Assembly (NCBI RefSeq): GCF_019175285.1
Contig: NC_056523.1
Span: forward strand, 122,953,896-123,017,895
Direction: 5' to 3'
Source of the DNA: Sceloporus undulatus
Taxonomy: Eukaryota > Chordata > Lepidosauria > Squamata > Phrynosomatidae
Length of the DNA: 64,000 nucleotides
In this document: one piece after another, positions 1-11,800 of the stretch
Layout of the letters: each line of letters begins with the position of its first letter
Numbering within the stretch: position 1 is the first letter of the stretch
Notes under the pieces: generated by a model
Seen by the model: only the letters and a program-made list of their open reading frames with translations
What the model was told of the DNA's origin: nothing
The model's database searches: none
Program-made: the position numbers and the translations under genes

Positions 1-894
1 TTTAAAATTTTGTATGTTTAATAAAAAAAAATTAAAAAGAAGAGAGATAATGGGTGCTTAGCAGACTATGTATGCCACCATGCTGGTTTTCCTTACAATT
101 GTGTATACAACAGTAATCTTTAAAAAGAGTTCATCTACTTTCAGAACCAACCTTTCAAAAAGCATGATGCATTTATGTCAAACCTCAGAGACAACTGAGA
201 GCCTAACTAACTGTGCACTAAAGGTACAGAGGTCAGATAATTGTTAAACCAGGCCTTTCAAGGTTTATGGTGTTTTAAATGTCTTTTTCTGTATCTCATT
301 ATCACCACTGTTTCATTGTTTATGACACTGGACAATTATTGCAGTTGAAATTTTGCATGCACTTCCAGTTTAGAGCATATTTAAGGTATTCCCTGCATTT
401 TCACTCACCTTAGACCAAGATTTTCTATATCATGTCTGTCTGCTTATCTAAGTTTGCACACACTGTCCTTTTAACACCTGTCCTTTTTTAACAACCCTAA
501 TTAAGATTTGCAGTTTTCACTCCCCACACCATGCTAGCACATTTTGCTTTTGTTAGATTTCACATCCCCCAATATTTGTCTACCAGACAACAGCTTCTCA
601 AATGACTTGTCTTTGAAATCTCATGCTGAAATTTGTTAGCCTTCAAAAGTGCCATCAGACTGTCCACCCTTCCCCATTTCTATCTTCCTTCTTTTTATAC
701 TGAAAAGGCATTTGAAAACCCTCAGTTAGAGCAGTAAGTGGTAGAATAGCCTTGCTCAATCTCTTTATTCTGGAGGAATTCTTGCAATACCTTTCACATC
801 TCGGGGAACCTCTGCACCAAAATTATAGGTCTCAGGGAATCTCATTTGCTATGTGCTTTCATGTAGTATCTGACCTAAGATAACCATATTACAA
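1..894. other. Unassigned intergenic DNA left of GET3
   Basis: AT-rich sequence 3' of GET3. I see no exon, RNA gene or repeat I can name. It might be older parts of the element whose fossil lies just to the right, but nothing recognisable supports that. Confidence 0.4.
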
Positions 895-1012
895 GTTTTT
901 CTGAGGCTGAGTGTGTGTGACTTGCCTAACATTACCCAGTTGGTTTCCATGGTTGAGCAGGTATTTGTACCCTGGTCTTCAGGTAGTAGTTTAAGGCTGA
1001 ATCCACAACATG
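895..1012 (-). repeat. tRNA-derived SINE fragment (MIR-like core)
   Basis: On the minus strand this matches the central part of the SINE family found intact at 14003-14250: the segment just after the tRNA-like head, with the 'gggcaagtcac...ctcagcctcagag' type core. It is diverged and lacks both ends, so it is an old insertion. Confidence 0.6.
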
Positions 1013-1019
1013 ACTTTTC

Positions 1020-1330
1020 TCTTTAAGGAGATAAGTATAAGGACTTTGCTATATGGTCAATACAGCTGTCCCTAGATATAATTTCTGTATTTACTAAAGT
1101 CATCAATCATAGTCATAAAGTAGGAATTTTCACCTGCAAACTTAATGCTGAATGGGCCACAGGAATCAACATGATCAAGTGGACTGATGGACTGGCAAAT
1201 GTGGAGTCCTGGTTCCCTTTGCCTTCAAGCAATTTGTACATCTCTTACTGTTACAGCATGCTTTGAAATCTCTTGGCCAAGTTCTTAATGTATTTTGTAT
1301 TGTAATGGCCCAGTCTACAGTGAGACAAAT
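1020..1330 (-). mobile_element. Ty1/copia-like LTR retrotransposon fossil (integrase region)
   Basis: Translated stretches on the minus strand resemble the pre-integrase zinc finger (CxxC followed by a GK-type motif) and the start of the integrase core (a CGPF motif, then a FMTMIDDFSKY-type block) of Ty1/copia elements. The piece is broken, with several breaks, and no LTRs or other domains are clear nearby. It looks old and is cut off by a SINE fragment on its left. The family call rests on motif memory only. Confidence 0.5.
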
Positions 1331-2370
1331 TCAAAAGTCTTTATGGATGCATTGAGTCACATTGTTTGCAACAGAAGTGGCAACATCACTTTCAAAACAG
1401 TAATTCCTCAAAACTTCTTTAAATTTTAAATGTCTCCAGTTGAAGCCTAAACAGTTTTTCTTCCGGAACAGAACCAGATTAACTTGGCAGTTGTGGTGCA
1501 AACAGAGTGAGGATTTTAGATTAAAAAATATATTACTCAAAAACCTTTAATGTAAAAAAAAAAATCACAATCTCTCACAAAATCTTTGGTGGCATCTCAG
1601 TGAATCCTAGGGTTCCAGAGAACCTTGGTTGGGAAATCCTGGGATGAAGAAATTATTTTTCTAAACTTAACTCAGGAAGGGGGATTATTCTGCCACAGTA
1701 ACAAATAACCTAAGAGAAGGGCACATATTTGATCAGATACAAAACTGGGGAAGTTCAGATCAAGAATTTGGATGTCACTTCAATCTTGTTCATCTCCTCC
1801 CCACAGCATCTAGATACATCTCCAAAAGGGACTCTTAGGGCCTTTTTTGTAATTCTGATACCTCTATTTAAATTCACACATCTACTCTCCAGTGTGAATC
1901 TGCCTTTTAGCCTCATTCATAACCCTTTTTTAAGCTAGAGGTGAGAAACATCTAGGCAAGGAGCTAAATCCCTCCCCCAAAAGCACTAGGGTCTACAGCC
2001 CATACTCTGGTATAACTACAGTAGCAGGGGGAAAACAACTTGCCCACCTTGTTTTTAAGTAGCCCCACACTTCTAGAAATGTGATTCTGCATTCAAACAA
2101 GGTACATGGCCCCAGTAAATTTGGTAGGGATCAAGATGGGGGCTGCAAAAAAATCACAAGAGGAGAGGCTTCACGCATGCAGTCCACAGATTTCCCAACC
2201 TACCATATACTTAACAAATCTTTAAACAAGTGTCCTACATGTTTTATTTTTCCTTGTCAGCAAATACCACCTCAGCAGACCTCCTAAATGTTCTTCCAGC
2301 CATTCCCAAGAATTTCCAGCATAAATGAAAAGACAGTCTGGTTCAAAAGCAGCAGCTAACATATTTCCCT
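1331..2370. other. Intergenic DNA 3' of GET3
   Basis: No convincing exon on either strand. The short open frames here have no recognisable protein family. A mirror-like segment around 1600-1640 resembles a degraded hAT-type MITE end, but the match is weak. Confidence 0.4.
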
Positions 2371-2375
2371 TATAG

Positions 2376-2381
2376 TTTATT
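2376..2381 (-). other. Candidate GET3 polyadenylation signal
   Basis: TTTATT on the plus strand reads AATAAA on the minus strand, about 430 bp past the GET3 stop codon. It is the best placed hexamer in a plausible 3' UTR (2356-2807). Other TTTATT copies occur nearby, so the exact site is unproven. Confidence 0.4.
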
Positions 2382-2807
2382 TACATACTTCCCATTAGTA
2401 CTGATGGCCTGGGTGTTGTAAGTGGACTGACAGTCTCTGTGTTATCGCAGCACCTGACTGGGGCCTGAGTCACAGCAGCATCAGCCCCAGGAGACATGAC
2501 CCAGGAAGAAGCCAAAGTGACAGAGAATCAGTTTAAAAAAAAGACCTAAGTTTAAATTATCTAGTTGGTCAACAAGGGGAATGGATTCAACACTGTGGCT
2601 GCCTTTGGGGGGATGGGTCCCAAGGAATTAGGTATACAGAAGTAAATATGAATGACAAATGCTGCCTCTTCCAACCCCACCACAAGCCTATCAATCACAC
2701 CATTGAAAAAGATGAGAGGCCACTGAAAGGGGAGAGGCAGGAAGGGCTAGCATGGAATGGAGGAGAGGGTGGGGTAGGGAAAGTAGTGTAACTCAGTCCA
2801 TAGGATT

Positions 2808-5800
2808 TCATTTTGCACTGGGAGGCTTGTATGGCTCCAGCAGCAGACTTGAGAAGGTGTTCACTTTGTCAGCCCCTCGGACCTCATGGGGCAGAAGTGG
2901 CAGCTTTACAATGTGGAAGTCTTCATAGAGGTCTTCCATCTGGAGGGAAAAAGAAAAGAGCACAAAATCACTCAAAAGTGCCCCTAACTAATAATAATAA
3001 TATAATTTATTTATATTTCACCTTTTCCCAACGTAATCAAGGCGGATTACAAAACAAAATCAATATAATACAAAACAAAATACAAACAATAATGCATTAA
3101 GCTATCCCCTTTCACCCTGACATCATTACATAACATCCTGCTAGGAGTCAAGACAGAAGAATCAAAAACAGTTTTCACTGACACATGTTGTACCCTGTTG
3201 GCTGGAAAGTGTACTTGATGCAGTCTTGAGAATCTTTTCTGTACAGCCTTATTAGGGGAAGCCCTCTAGTAATTTTAATCCAATAGCATATCCAGTCTTA
3301 ATTAAATTTACAGAAGCCATGGTAATGTACTGTGTGTTTTATCTAAACTTCTGTGACAAGACTGCTTCTTTCACCAATATAGAATAATCTCTAAATTATT
3401 GGTGGTCGGATAAAACTCAGAATCAGGCATTAGAGAAGTGAAAAGTCTCCATAACAAATGGAAATTCAAAGTACTAAATCTCACAAACAACAGCACACAC
3501 AGGAGAAATTCAGCCACCAAGTTGCCACCTCAGCTTTTAGCTGCCAGTGCCACTAGATAACTGGATATTTGTATTCCTACAGCATGGTGTAGTGGTTTGA
3601 GCGTTGGACTATGATTCTGGAGACTAGGGGTTGAAGTCTAGCTTGGCCTTGTAAACCCGCTGTGTCACACTTTCTCAGCCTCAGAGAATGGCAATGGCAA
3701 ACCCTCTTTGAAGAAATTTGCCAAGAAAACCCCTTGATAGGTTCGCCATATGGCTGTAAATTGGAAACTGACTTGAAGGCACAATAACAACAAAAGAATG
3801 AAAAGAGATGATTGAGAATGTTTTGGGGAAGGAATTCTGAAGCTGAAGGAAAAAATTAAGTAAGGAAGTTCTAGCTATTCAAATTTAAATGGTCTTAAAT
3901 TTAGTAACATGCTTTTCAATGAAAAAGGAATGGAGGGGCCTTCTTAGTCCATGCAACAGACCACAAGTTCGATTTCTTAAATTCAGTTTCTTAAATTCAA
4001 TCTCTTGGCAGGTCCACTTACAAAAGTAAGGTCCATATCAGAGAATTGTTGACTGCCTGAGCAGACTATGCAGAGGTAGCTGGACATATGCTTTAGATTC
4101 TTTTGATCTAAAGAAGCTTCAAATATTTAGATTTATGTCTGTCCCATCCCCTCAAAGGGATGCTGGGAAATCAGAACTGCCTCTAACCATACCTGATCAA
4201 GATATTTGGACTGGATTTTGTGCCGAGCTTCACACATCTTGCAGGGCTTCTCTGGGTCAGGGAAGACTAATTGATTGACTATAATGTTGTGTGTGTCAAT
4301 TTTGCACTTGGCCAGCTCCTGGATGAGCCGCTCTGTTTCATAGAGGGATAAGAATTCAGCAATGCACACACAGATGAATGTGGTTTGCTCCTGGGGAGGA
4401 AAAACAGTAACATTAGTTCAGAGGTGCAAGTAAGATCACAGAGGATAGGCACCTATAATTGGGTTTACTCCCCTGTGTTCTACATCTCCTCACAACCCAC
4501 TCTGGCATCTTGGACCTCCCTGCTGCTCCATTTCCTCTTGCATTCTATACCTGCACTTTCAGAAGTAGAGAGAGAGAGAGAAGCACAAAAAGCAAAATGG
4601 AGGAATGTAGCAAAAGTTTCCCCTCCCTTTTCCTGCAGCCAGGGTTATGGCCAGAAGTACCTGGTCTAAATACCCTAAAGAACCTGGTCACTTAGAGTAA
4701 TAAATCACCACAGGTACTTAGGTAACTGATTGCTCCTATATTTAAATTAAATTATTTAAATTAGTTAGGTTTCCTCATTAACAACGATTCATTGAATGCA
4801 GAATCAGTGTTTCTAAAAAGTTATATTTGTTTATTGTTATTCCCAGAATTCTCCAACCATTGGCCATGTTGGCTGAGTGCTGTAGTGCAAAAAAAGCAAC
4901 CCACATGAGCTTTCATTTGAATATATTGCTTTATCTATGAGACACACATTTGCAAATTTAGAGGCCAAACCATTAGCAAAATACAAGATTCAAGCCTACA
5001 CCTGTTCTGTCATGCAAGACCTTACAACTACACACACTGTTCCTACCGACATTTGATGGTGAACTTCCTTTCCTATAAAGTTCTTTCCATTTTTATAAGG
5101 GGGAAAAAATCAAAATAATTAATCAGCCAGGCCACTGTCTCATAAATGCAGGTGTGGTTGTGACTGACAAATGTTTGAGTAAATAAAACTTCTGTTAAAA
5201 GACAGCTTACAACCTAGAAGCAAAATATAAAGTTCCAGTACAGCTTTCCTATGTACATCAGATAAACACCCTTGCTGCAATACCAATGTTGTCTATTCCA
5301 TTTCTGCTCCATGGCCTACTATTCCCAATGATGGAATATCCATGTGGATGACTTTAAAACCGTTTACTCCACAATGGTGTTCACAGCATTTCACAAAGAC
5401 AAGTATAATAGTTTTCTGAGCCTTTTGAAGTTGATTAGTTTTGTAGATTGACCAGTGTATCAGAGATACTGCTCCAAGCAGAGCCAGGAGGCATGCAATC
5501 CCAACATTCCTGCTTCTTTGCCATGCAAATGTCAGCTCCCACAGCAGCCTTGGAGCACTTTGGTTCAAAAGGAATGTACAAGAACCAGTACATTTAGGGT
5601 GTGGAACAGCTTTTACAATTAGAGATCCAAGAAGAGAACAAACACTGAAGCTTTATCTTCCTTCCCTCCAGGTCAGGGGTGAGCATATGTGGCACTCCAA
5701 ATGCTGTTGGTCTGTACCTCCCATCAGCCCTAAACAGCACAACCAATGTTGAAGGATGGGGGGGGGGGGGGGCTGCAGTCCAAGAACATGTATATGGAGG

Positions 5801-8800
5801 GTGATAGCCGACCATCCATCCTCTAGAATGACAGCAAAACTCAGTCATCAAAAGTTAGAACCAGCAGCTAAAGAACTAAGAACCAAACCCCAAAGAGGGC
5901 CAAATCAACTTAAAGGCTACTGTATAGCCTTTAAGAAAGTACCTTAACTTGCTCAGTGCAGCAGATTAAGCTGCTTTGGGAAACCCACACTAGAATGCTG
6001 AAGTCTAAGCTAACTCCCACCAAAACCAGCGACTTAAAAAAGAATTCCAGCCAATAACGGTGGTTCCCTGTCACATATAAACAGATGTTATCAGAAAAAC
6101 TACTATGAATGAACAAGTCTAACTAAACTTATATAATACAAATTCACTAGTACTCTGGAGAGGTATAGTAGAATTTTTTCCTTGTGTTGTGTCTTTTTAG
6201 ACTGTAAACCTGATGTCAGGTAATTGTCAAATTAATAATTTGTAAGCCTCTTTGGGATCCTTTTTGGCTAAAGGGTGGTATACACATGCTCTAAATTCTC
6301 CACTCAGAGAGGAGGACAATTTTGGCAGGTCCAAGGGGAAACTTTACCTCCCATGGGTCAACCATGTACTACATTTTTTTCAGAACCAGAAGAGATGTGC
6401 AGTTCATTTCCACTTTTGAATAGTTTTTCCCCAAAGTAAATTCCTGTGTCTTGTTCTAGAGGACAACTGGTGTTCCTGGGGATTTCTAGGAGCAGCAATT
6501 TTCATTTTGGACAAAAGATTGGGGAATGGGGGAAGTGGTGCTTTTGAAGGCTGCAAAAATCTGCTCTGCGGACCATACACAGCCTACAGGTTTGTGATTC
6601 TCTCCCATCTCTTGATCCAGCTCTTAATAATCCAAAGCCAGAACATTTTATATGAAGTCTCATTCCTTCTGAGGCATAGCAGCCTTATTCTAATCGGGGG
6701 AGTCAGTTTTAAGTTAAGACTGCTACTACAGTTTGAGAGGTCAGGTAAAGCATGCAAATAAATTTGTTGTTGTTGTTAACTCCTTAAGTAAACCCCTACT
6801 CATGGTGGCCCTGTGGATAAGACATCTTCGAGCCTCACCCACTGTCCACTGCTCTACTTAAGTCCTCTAAATTCATTCTTGTGGCCTCCCCAATCGAGTC
6901 TATCCATCTAGCTTGCAGTCTTTCTTTCTACTTCCCTCCACCTTCCCTAGTATTACTGTCTTTTCTAATGAGTCTTGTCTTCACATAATGTGGCCAAAGT
7001 GCAGCAGCCTCAATTTGATCATTTTGGCTTCAAGGGAGATTTCAGGCTTGATCTGTTCAAGGATCAGTTTGTTTGTCTTTCTGGCTTAGCACTCCTCTCC
7101 AGCACTGCATCTAAAATGAACTGATTTTCTTCTTATCCACTTTCTTCACTGTCCAGCTCTTACATCTGTGCATGGTGATGAGGAATTTATAATGGCTTAT
7201 ATGATTCTAACTTTTGTGCTCAGTTGTATATCTTTATTCTTTATACTCTTTTCTAGCTCTTTCATGGCTGACCTTCCCATTTCTAGTTTTCTCCTAATTT
7301 CTTGACTGCAGTCTCCATTTTGATTCATATTTTATCCATGGTACGAGAACTCTTTTACTGTTTCAATTTCCACAATGTCTACACTGAATGGGTGTAGGTC
7401 CTCCATGGTCATTATTTCTGTTTTCCTTATGTTCAGCATTAAGCCTGCCTTTGCACTTTCTTCTTGTCCCTTCAATAACTGTTCCAGGTCTCTGATGTTT
7501 TCTGCTATTAGTACGGTGTCATCTGCATATCATAGATTGCTGATATTCCTTCCTCTTACTTTACTCCTCCTCTTTCTGAGTCTAAGCCTGCTCTTATGTT
7601 ATTTTCTGCAGTGACAGAATGCAGCCTTGCCTGGCCCCTTTGCCAACTGGGAACCATTCTGTTTCTCCATAGCCTCTTGTCTTCAGTACAGATTTCTCAC
7701 GTGGACTATCAGATGTAATGGCACTCTCATGTCCTTAAGAGCCATCTATTTTTATTTATATTTCCCGCCTCTCCCTACGGAGAGTACCTGCTGATTTTTT
7801 TCCTTGAATTCCTGCATTTACAAATTAAACATAAGAAACAATATTTGTTTTCCATCAGCCAGTGTCTCCCTCTACTGTCAGAAAAATATCCTACATCACT
7901 GCTACTTCACGTGGTGGTCCCTGGGAAGTTTCCACAGAAGGCCTGAACAACTGTAGCCAATGCACACAAATATGATGTCAGTCCCTGGCCCGCTGGGAAA
8001 AAAAATTGCCACACCCCACCTGAATCAGATAGTTTAATGTAATGCTGTAAAGTGCCTGGCATAGCGCAGAGGTTTTACCGCTGGCCTATGACTTTGGAGA
8101 CCAGGGTTTGAATCCCCACTCAGCCAGGAAACCCAGTAGGTGACCTTGGGCAAGTTACACGCTCTCATCTTCAGAAGGAGGCAAAGGCAAACCCTCTTGA
8201 ACAAATCTTGCCAATAAAACCCCATGATAGGTTCACCTTAGAGTCACATAAATTGGAAATAACGTGAAAGCACACAACAAAAAACATTTAACAGAAGTCC
8301 ATACAGCAGTTATATTTTAGACTTTGGTTGGGAAATTTCTGCTGTGTAGTTAAGCAGAAACCTCTTCAAAGCAGCTGTAACACAGCAGAGGAAAACCCAA
8401 AACATTAGGGCTTACTAAGTACAAAACTTCCTCCTAATTTAGGCTCTACTTTGCTGGCACAGGACCTGGTGCTAGGCCCTGGGTAAATTCCTTCCATAAA
8501 ATACATACAAGCAAGGCTGTTCATTCTGAATTCTCTTGCTGTCCATTCCCACATCAGCTTTTCAGATCCACTGTTCTCAATGGGCTGGACCCAGTATAAG
8601 CCTCCCATGGATGGGAGGATACTGACATGCTATACTTTAGAAGCTCATTTAAAGGAATTGTGCAAAATTAAACAGTAACAGTAGAAATATATCTAGGTTA
8701 CTAGTAGGCTGAAATGAAATTCATCCTAATGATTATTAAACATTTGATTGTAAAACATTTTTTATTTTATACAATTGTGCCATGCAGCTTGAGTCAAGGA

Positions 8801-11800
8801 TGACCCACCTCAATGCCTTACTTCCCTGTTACTTCAAACAACCCCCACCTGATTGGTTTCCTTTTCAACAGTTCACCCAATCCTGTGGGATGCTCCCTTC
8901 CCACTTTACAATATACTTGCCGGATCCTTGAACTGCTCACTGACTGAGCGGATGACAGGAAGGGTCTCCTCCAGCTTAGATGCCAGCTGGTCAGCATTCA
9001 TGTCTCCCAGACCAAGCATGTTACACATCTAGTGAAGAACAAAAAGACAAGGAACTGCAATGAAGTCCTTCTATCATCAGAAGGTCTATCACATATATTC
9101 TGTACAGCATTGCAGGTAAAAGGGTGGTGGTGGGAGCTAAAATGGACTGGCACCATTTAGACTGATAAGCCCCAGTACAGTGAAAGAAATAAATGCCACT
9201 GCACCCTACAAACAATCTATCAAATCAGAACTACCCATCATTTTTATGTTGAAGTGTCGCAAAAACAACAAAGTCCAGACGAGAGCCTGAAAGTGACAAA
9301 ATGTGAAACTTAAAAAAAGAAAAGACTTGCAAGGTATTTTTGACATGAAAACTCCTGTTGCTTGCTCTTCCCCAACATTTACCTGTGATATGAAGGGACT
9401 GATTTGGTTCTTTATTTGCATCAGGCGACCTAGTCCCCTCTCCACAATGGTGGGAAAGTTGAGCAGCCGGAGCGTATGCCCTGTGGGTGCTGTATCAAAC
9501 ACCACCACAGAAAAATTCATCCCTTTCACCAACCTATCCAGGCCAGAGAGAGAAAAATAAAAAAAAGACACCAACATCAGCAGCTGCAATAACCTCATAA
9601 ACCAAGAAGGGCCTAGCTATTCCTATTATTTCTAAAGGCACAGCCACCTATGGTGCTACAGCTTGATATCTTCAACTCACAACGAGAATGTTTTAGGAAA
9701 GGATTCCTGGGGCTGGTGGTGTGCCTTCAAATTGTTTCCAATTTACAGTGACCCTAAGGGGAACCTATCACAAGGTTTTCTTGGCAAGATTTCTTTAGAG
9801 GAAGTTTGCTTTTGCCTCTCTCCGAGATTGAGAGAGTGTAACTTGCCCAAGGTCACACAATAGGTTTCCGTGGCTGAGTGGGAATTTAATCCTGGATTTT
9901 CAGTCTTACTCCAACTCTCAAACCACTACACCATGCCGGCTATTGATATATCTCTAGAATTGAAGAATTTCATCCATCTATGTCTACAACTATGCTACAA
10001 CCAAAAAATTGTGGTCTCTTACAGAGTCTTCCAGAGCTATTTGAGTTCTCATATAACCTAACAAGCTGAGTTTTCAAAATCCATGTATTATGAAAGAAGC
10101 AATACTGCACCTAGCTAAGCTCCCAATCCCATCTCTGGGTCTTTCTCTCCTCCAGCACCTATAACTTCCCATGTTCATTGAGTGCTAGTGGTTTCTTTGC
10201 TCTGTGGGGAAAAAACTGTTCATCATGAGGGGCCCAACACTGCCATACAGACTATTGGTTTTTAGGTTATCTGAAAAAGCAATGCATGCTATGAAGCAAA
10301 GCAAGTGCAGATTGGCCCATTGCATGTAAAGATGCAAATATCACACAATTATGAGAGACGTGGATGTGGACCTGTGCAAAATACTCACCTACCATACTGG
10401 GCTAACAGAGATGAAAAATTGACAATTTTTCATCTCTGTTAGCCTCATCTTCCAAGCAATTAGCACACTGAAGACATCTAAACTTTGAATTTCTGCTTCC
10501 CAAAACAAAAATGTGCAGAGCTGCTGCCAAAGACCACCATTCTTACCTCATCACTTCAGCATAGCTCATGGCCTCATCAATACCAGGAAAGGCACTCATT
10601 GCCTCTTGCATCATCTTCTTGCCCATACTCAGCATGTTATCCTCTTCAAAGAACTCATCAGGTAGCTCAGCTACACCCAAGCTAGGGTCAATCTCCTAAG
10701 AAACAAGAATGGACAGAATGTATCAGAATCACATTCGCAAAAAGAGAAGTGAGACTTTTGATGTTATTTAGAATGAAGAACATTTTGGTTTTGCAAAAAT
10801 ACCAAGAATTTCTCAGACATTCGCACAGAAACTTTCAGTCTCATGTTCATCAAGAAGGGCCCAACACCGTCATACAGACTATTGGTTTTTAGGTGATCTA
10901 AGTCTGACTTTTTAAATCAGTGTCTTCAAACAAACACATAACATTGCAATCTCTAGAAAAGCTACAGCAAAAGTGATTCACAGTCATTGACATAATTATT
11001 CATGTAACTCCTCCATAAGTATTTTTATAAATTTACTAAAGGAAGAGAAAAAAATCACATGCTTAGATCCTACATTAACATTAATAGGACTTGTATTAAC
11101 ATTGGCTGAATCTTATCCCTTTATATTTATATATAGCATTTATTTATTTATTCATTCCAATAGTTATATCCCACCCTATATCCAGAGATCACACGGTGTC
11201 TCACAATAAAAACAATTAAAACAATAGTAACAATAGTTTTAAAAGATTATAATATATTAAATGGTTTTAAAAATTAAAAACAGATTATTTAAAACTGGTT
11301 ACAACAATTTTAAATAATACAACCATAAGACATATGTATTCTGGATTTTAAAAAGCCAAGTTTTGATTCCAATGTTGGTGCCAGTCAGGCCTCTCAAAAG
11401 AGGAAATTCCACAAATGAAGTGCAACTGTAGAAAAGGCTCTAGCCCATGTCCTCTCATAATGTATTTCCCCTAATAATGGGATACAGAGGAGGGCCTCTC
11501 CAACAGATCTGAATTCTTGGATAGGCATATGTATAGAAAGGTGCTCCCTTTACTTATATCTTAAGCTGTTTAGGGCTTTAAAAGTTATCACCAGCACTTG
11601 AAAATCAGACCAGAAGCATACTGCAGAAAGTGTAATTCCTTCAGAGCTGGTGTAATTCAGCATCTGAATGGAATCCCAATAAGCAATCTAGGTACTTAGC
11701 TTTTTTCGGGCTATGTGGTCGTGTTCTAGACAAGTTTTTTCCTGACGTTTTGCCAGCATCTTGCCGTAGTTGCAATTTCCGGGTGGTCTTCAAGGTCAGT

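Larger units (their letters stand above)
4391..8920 (-). other. GC-AG intron of GET3 (intron 5)
   Basis: Exon 5 ends ...AAG GAT CCG and the intron starts GCAAGT. Exon 6 follows a CCCCAG acceptor with GAG CAA ACC (EQT). Only the GC donor keeps the FKDP|EQTTF reading frame. The nearest GT, at GTATAT five bases further in, would shift the frame. GC-AG introns are a minor but normal class spliced by the major spliceosome. Confidence 0.85.

Noticed and set aside
9206-9598. 130-aa open frame as a separate gene
   Set aside because: It is GET3 exon 4 read through into both flanking introns.
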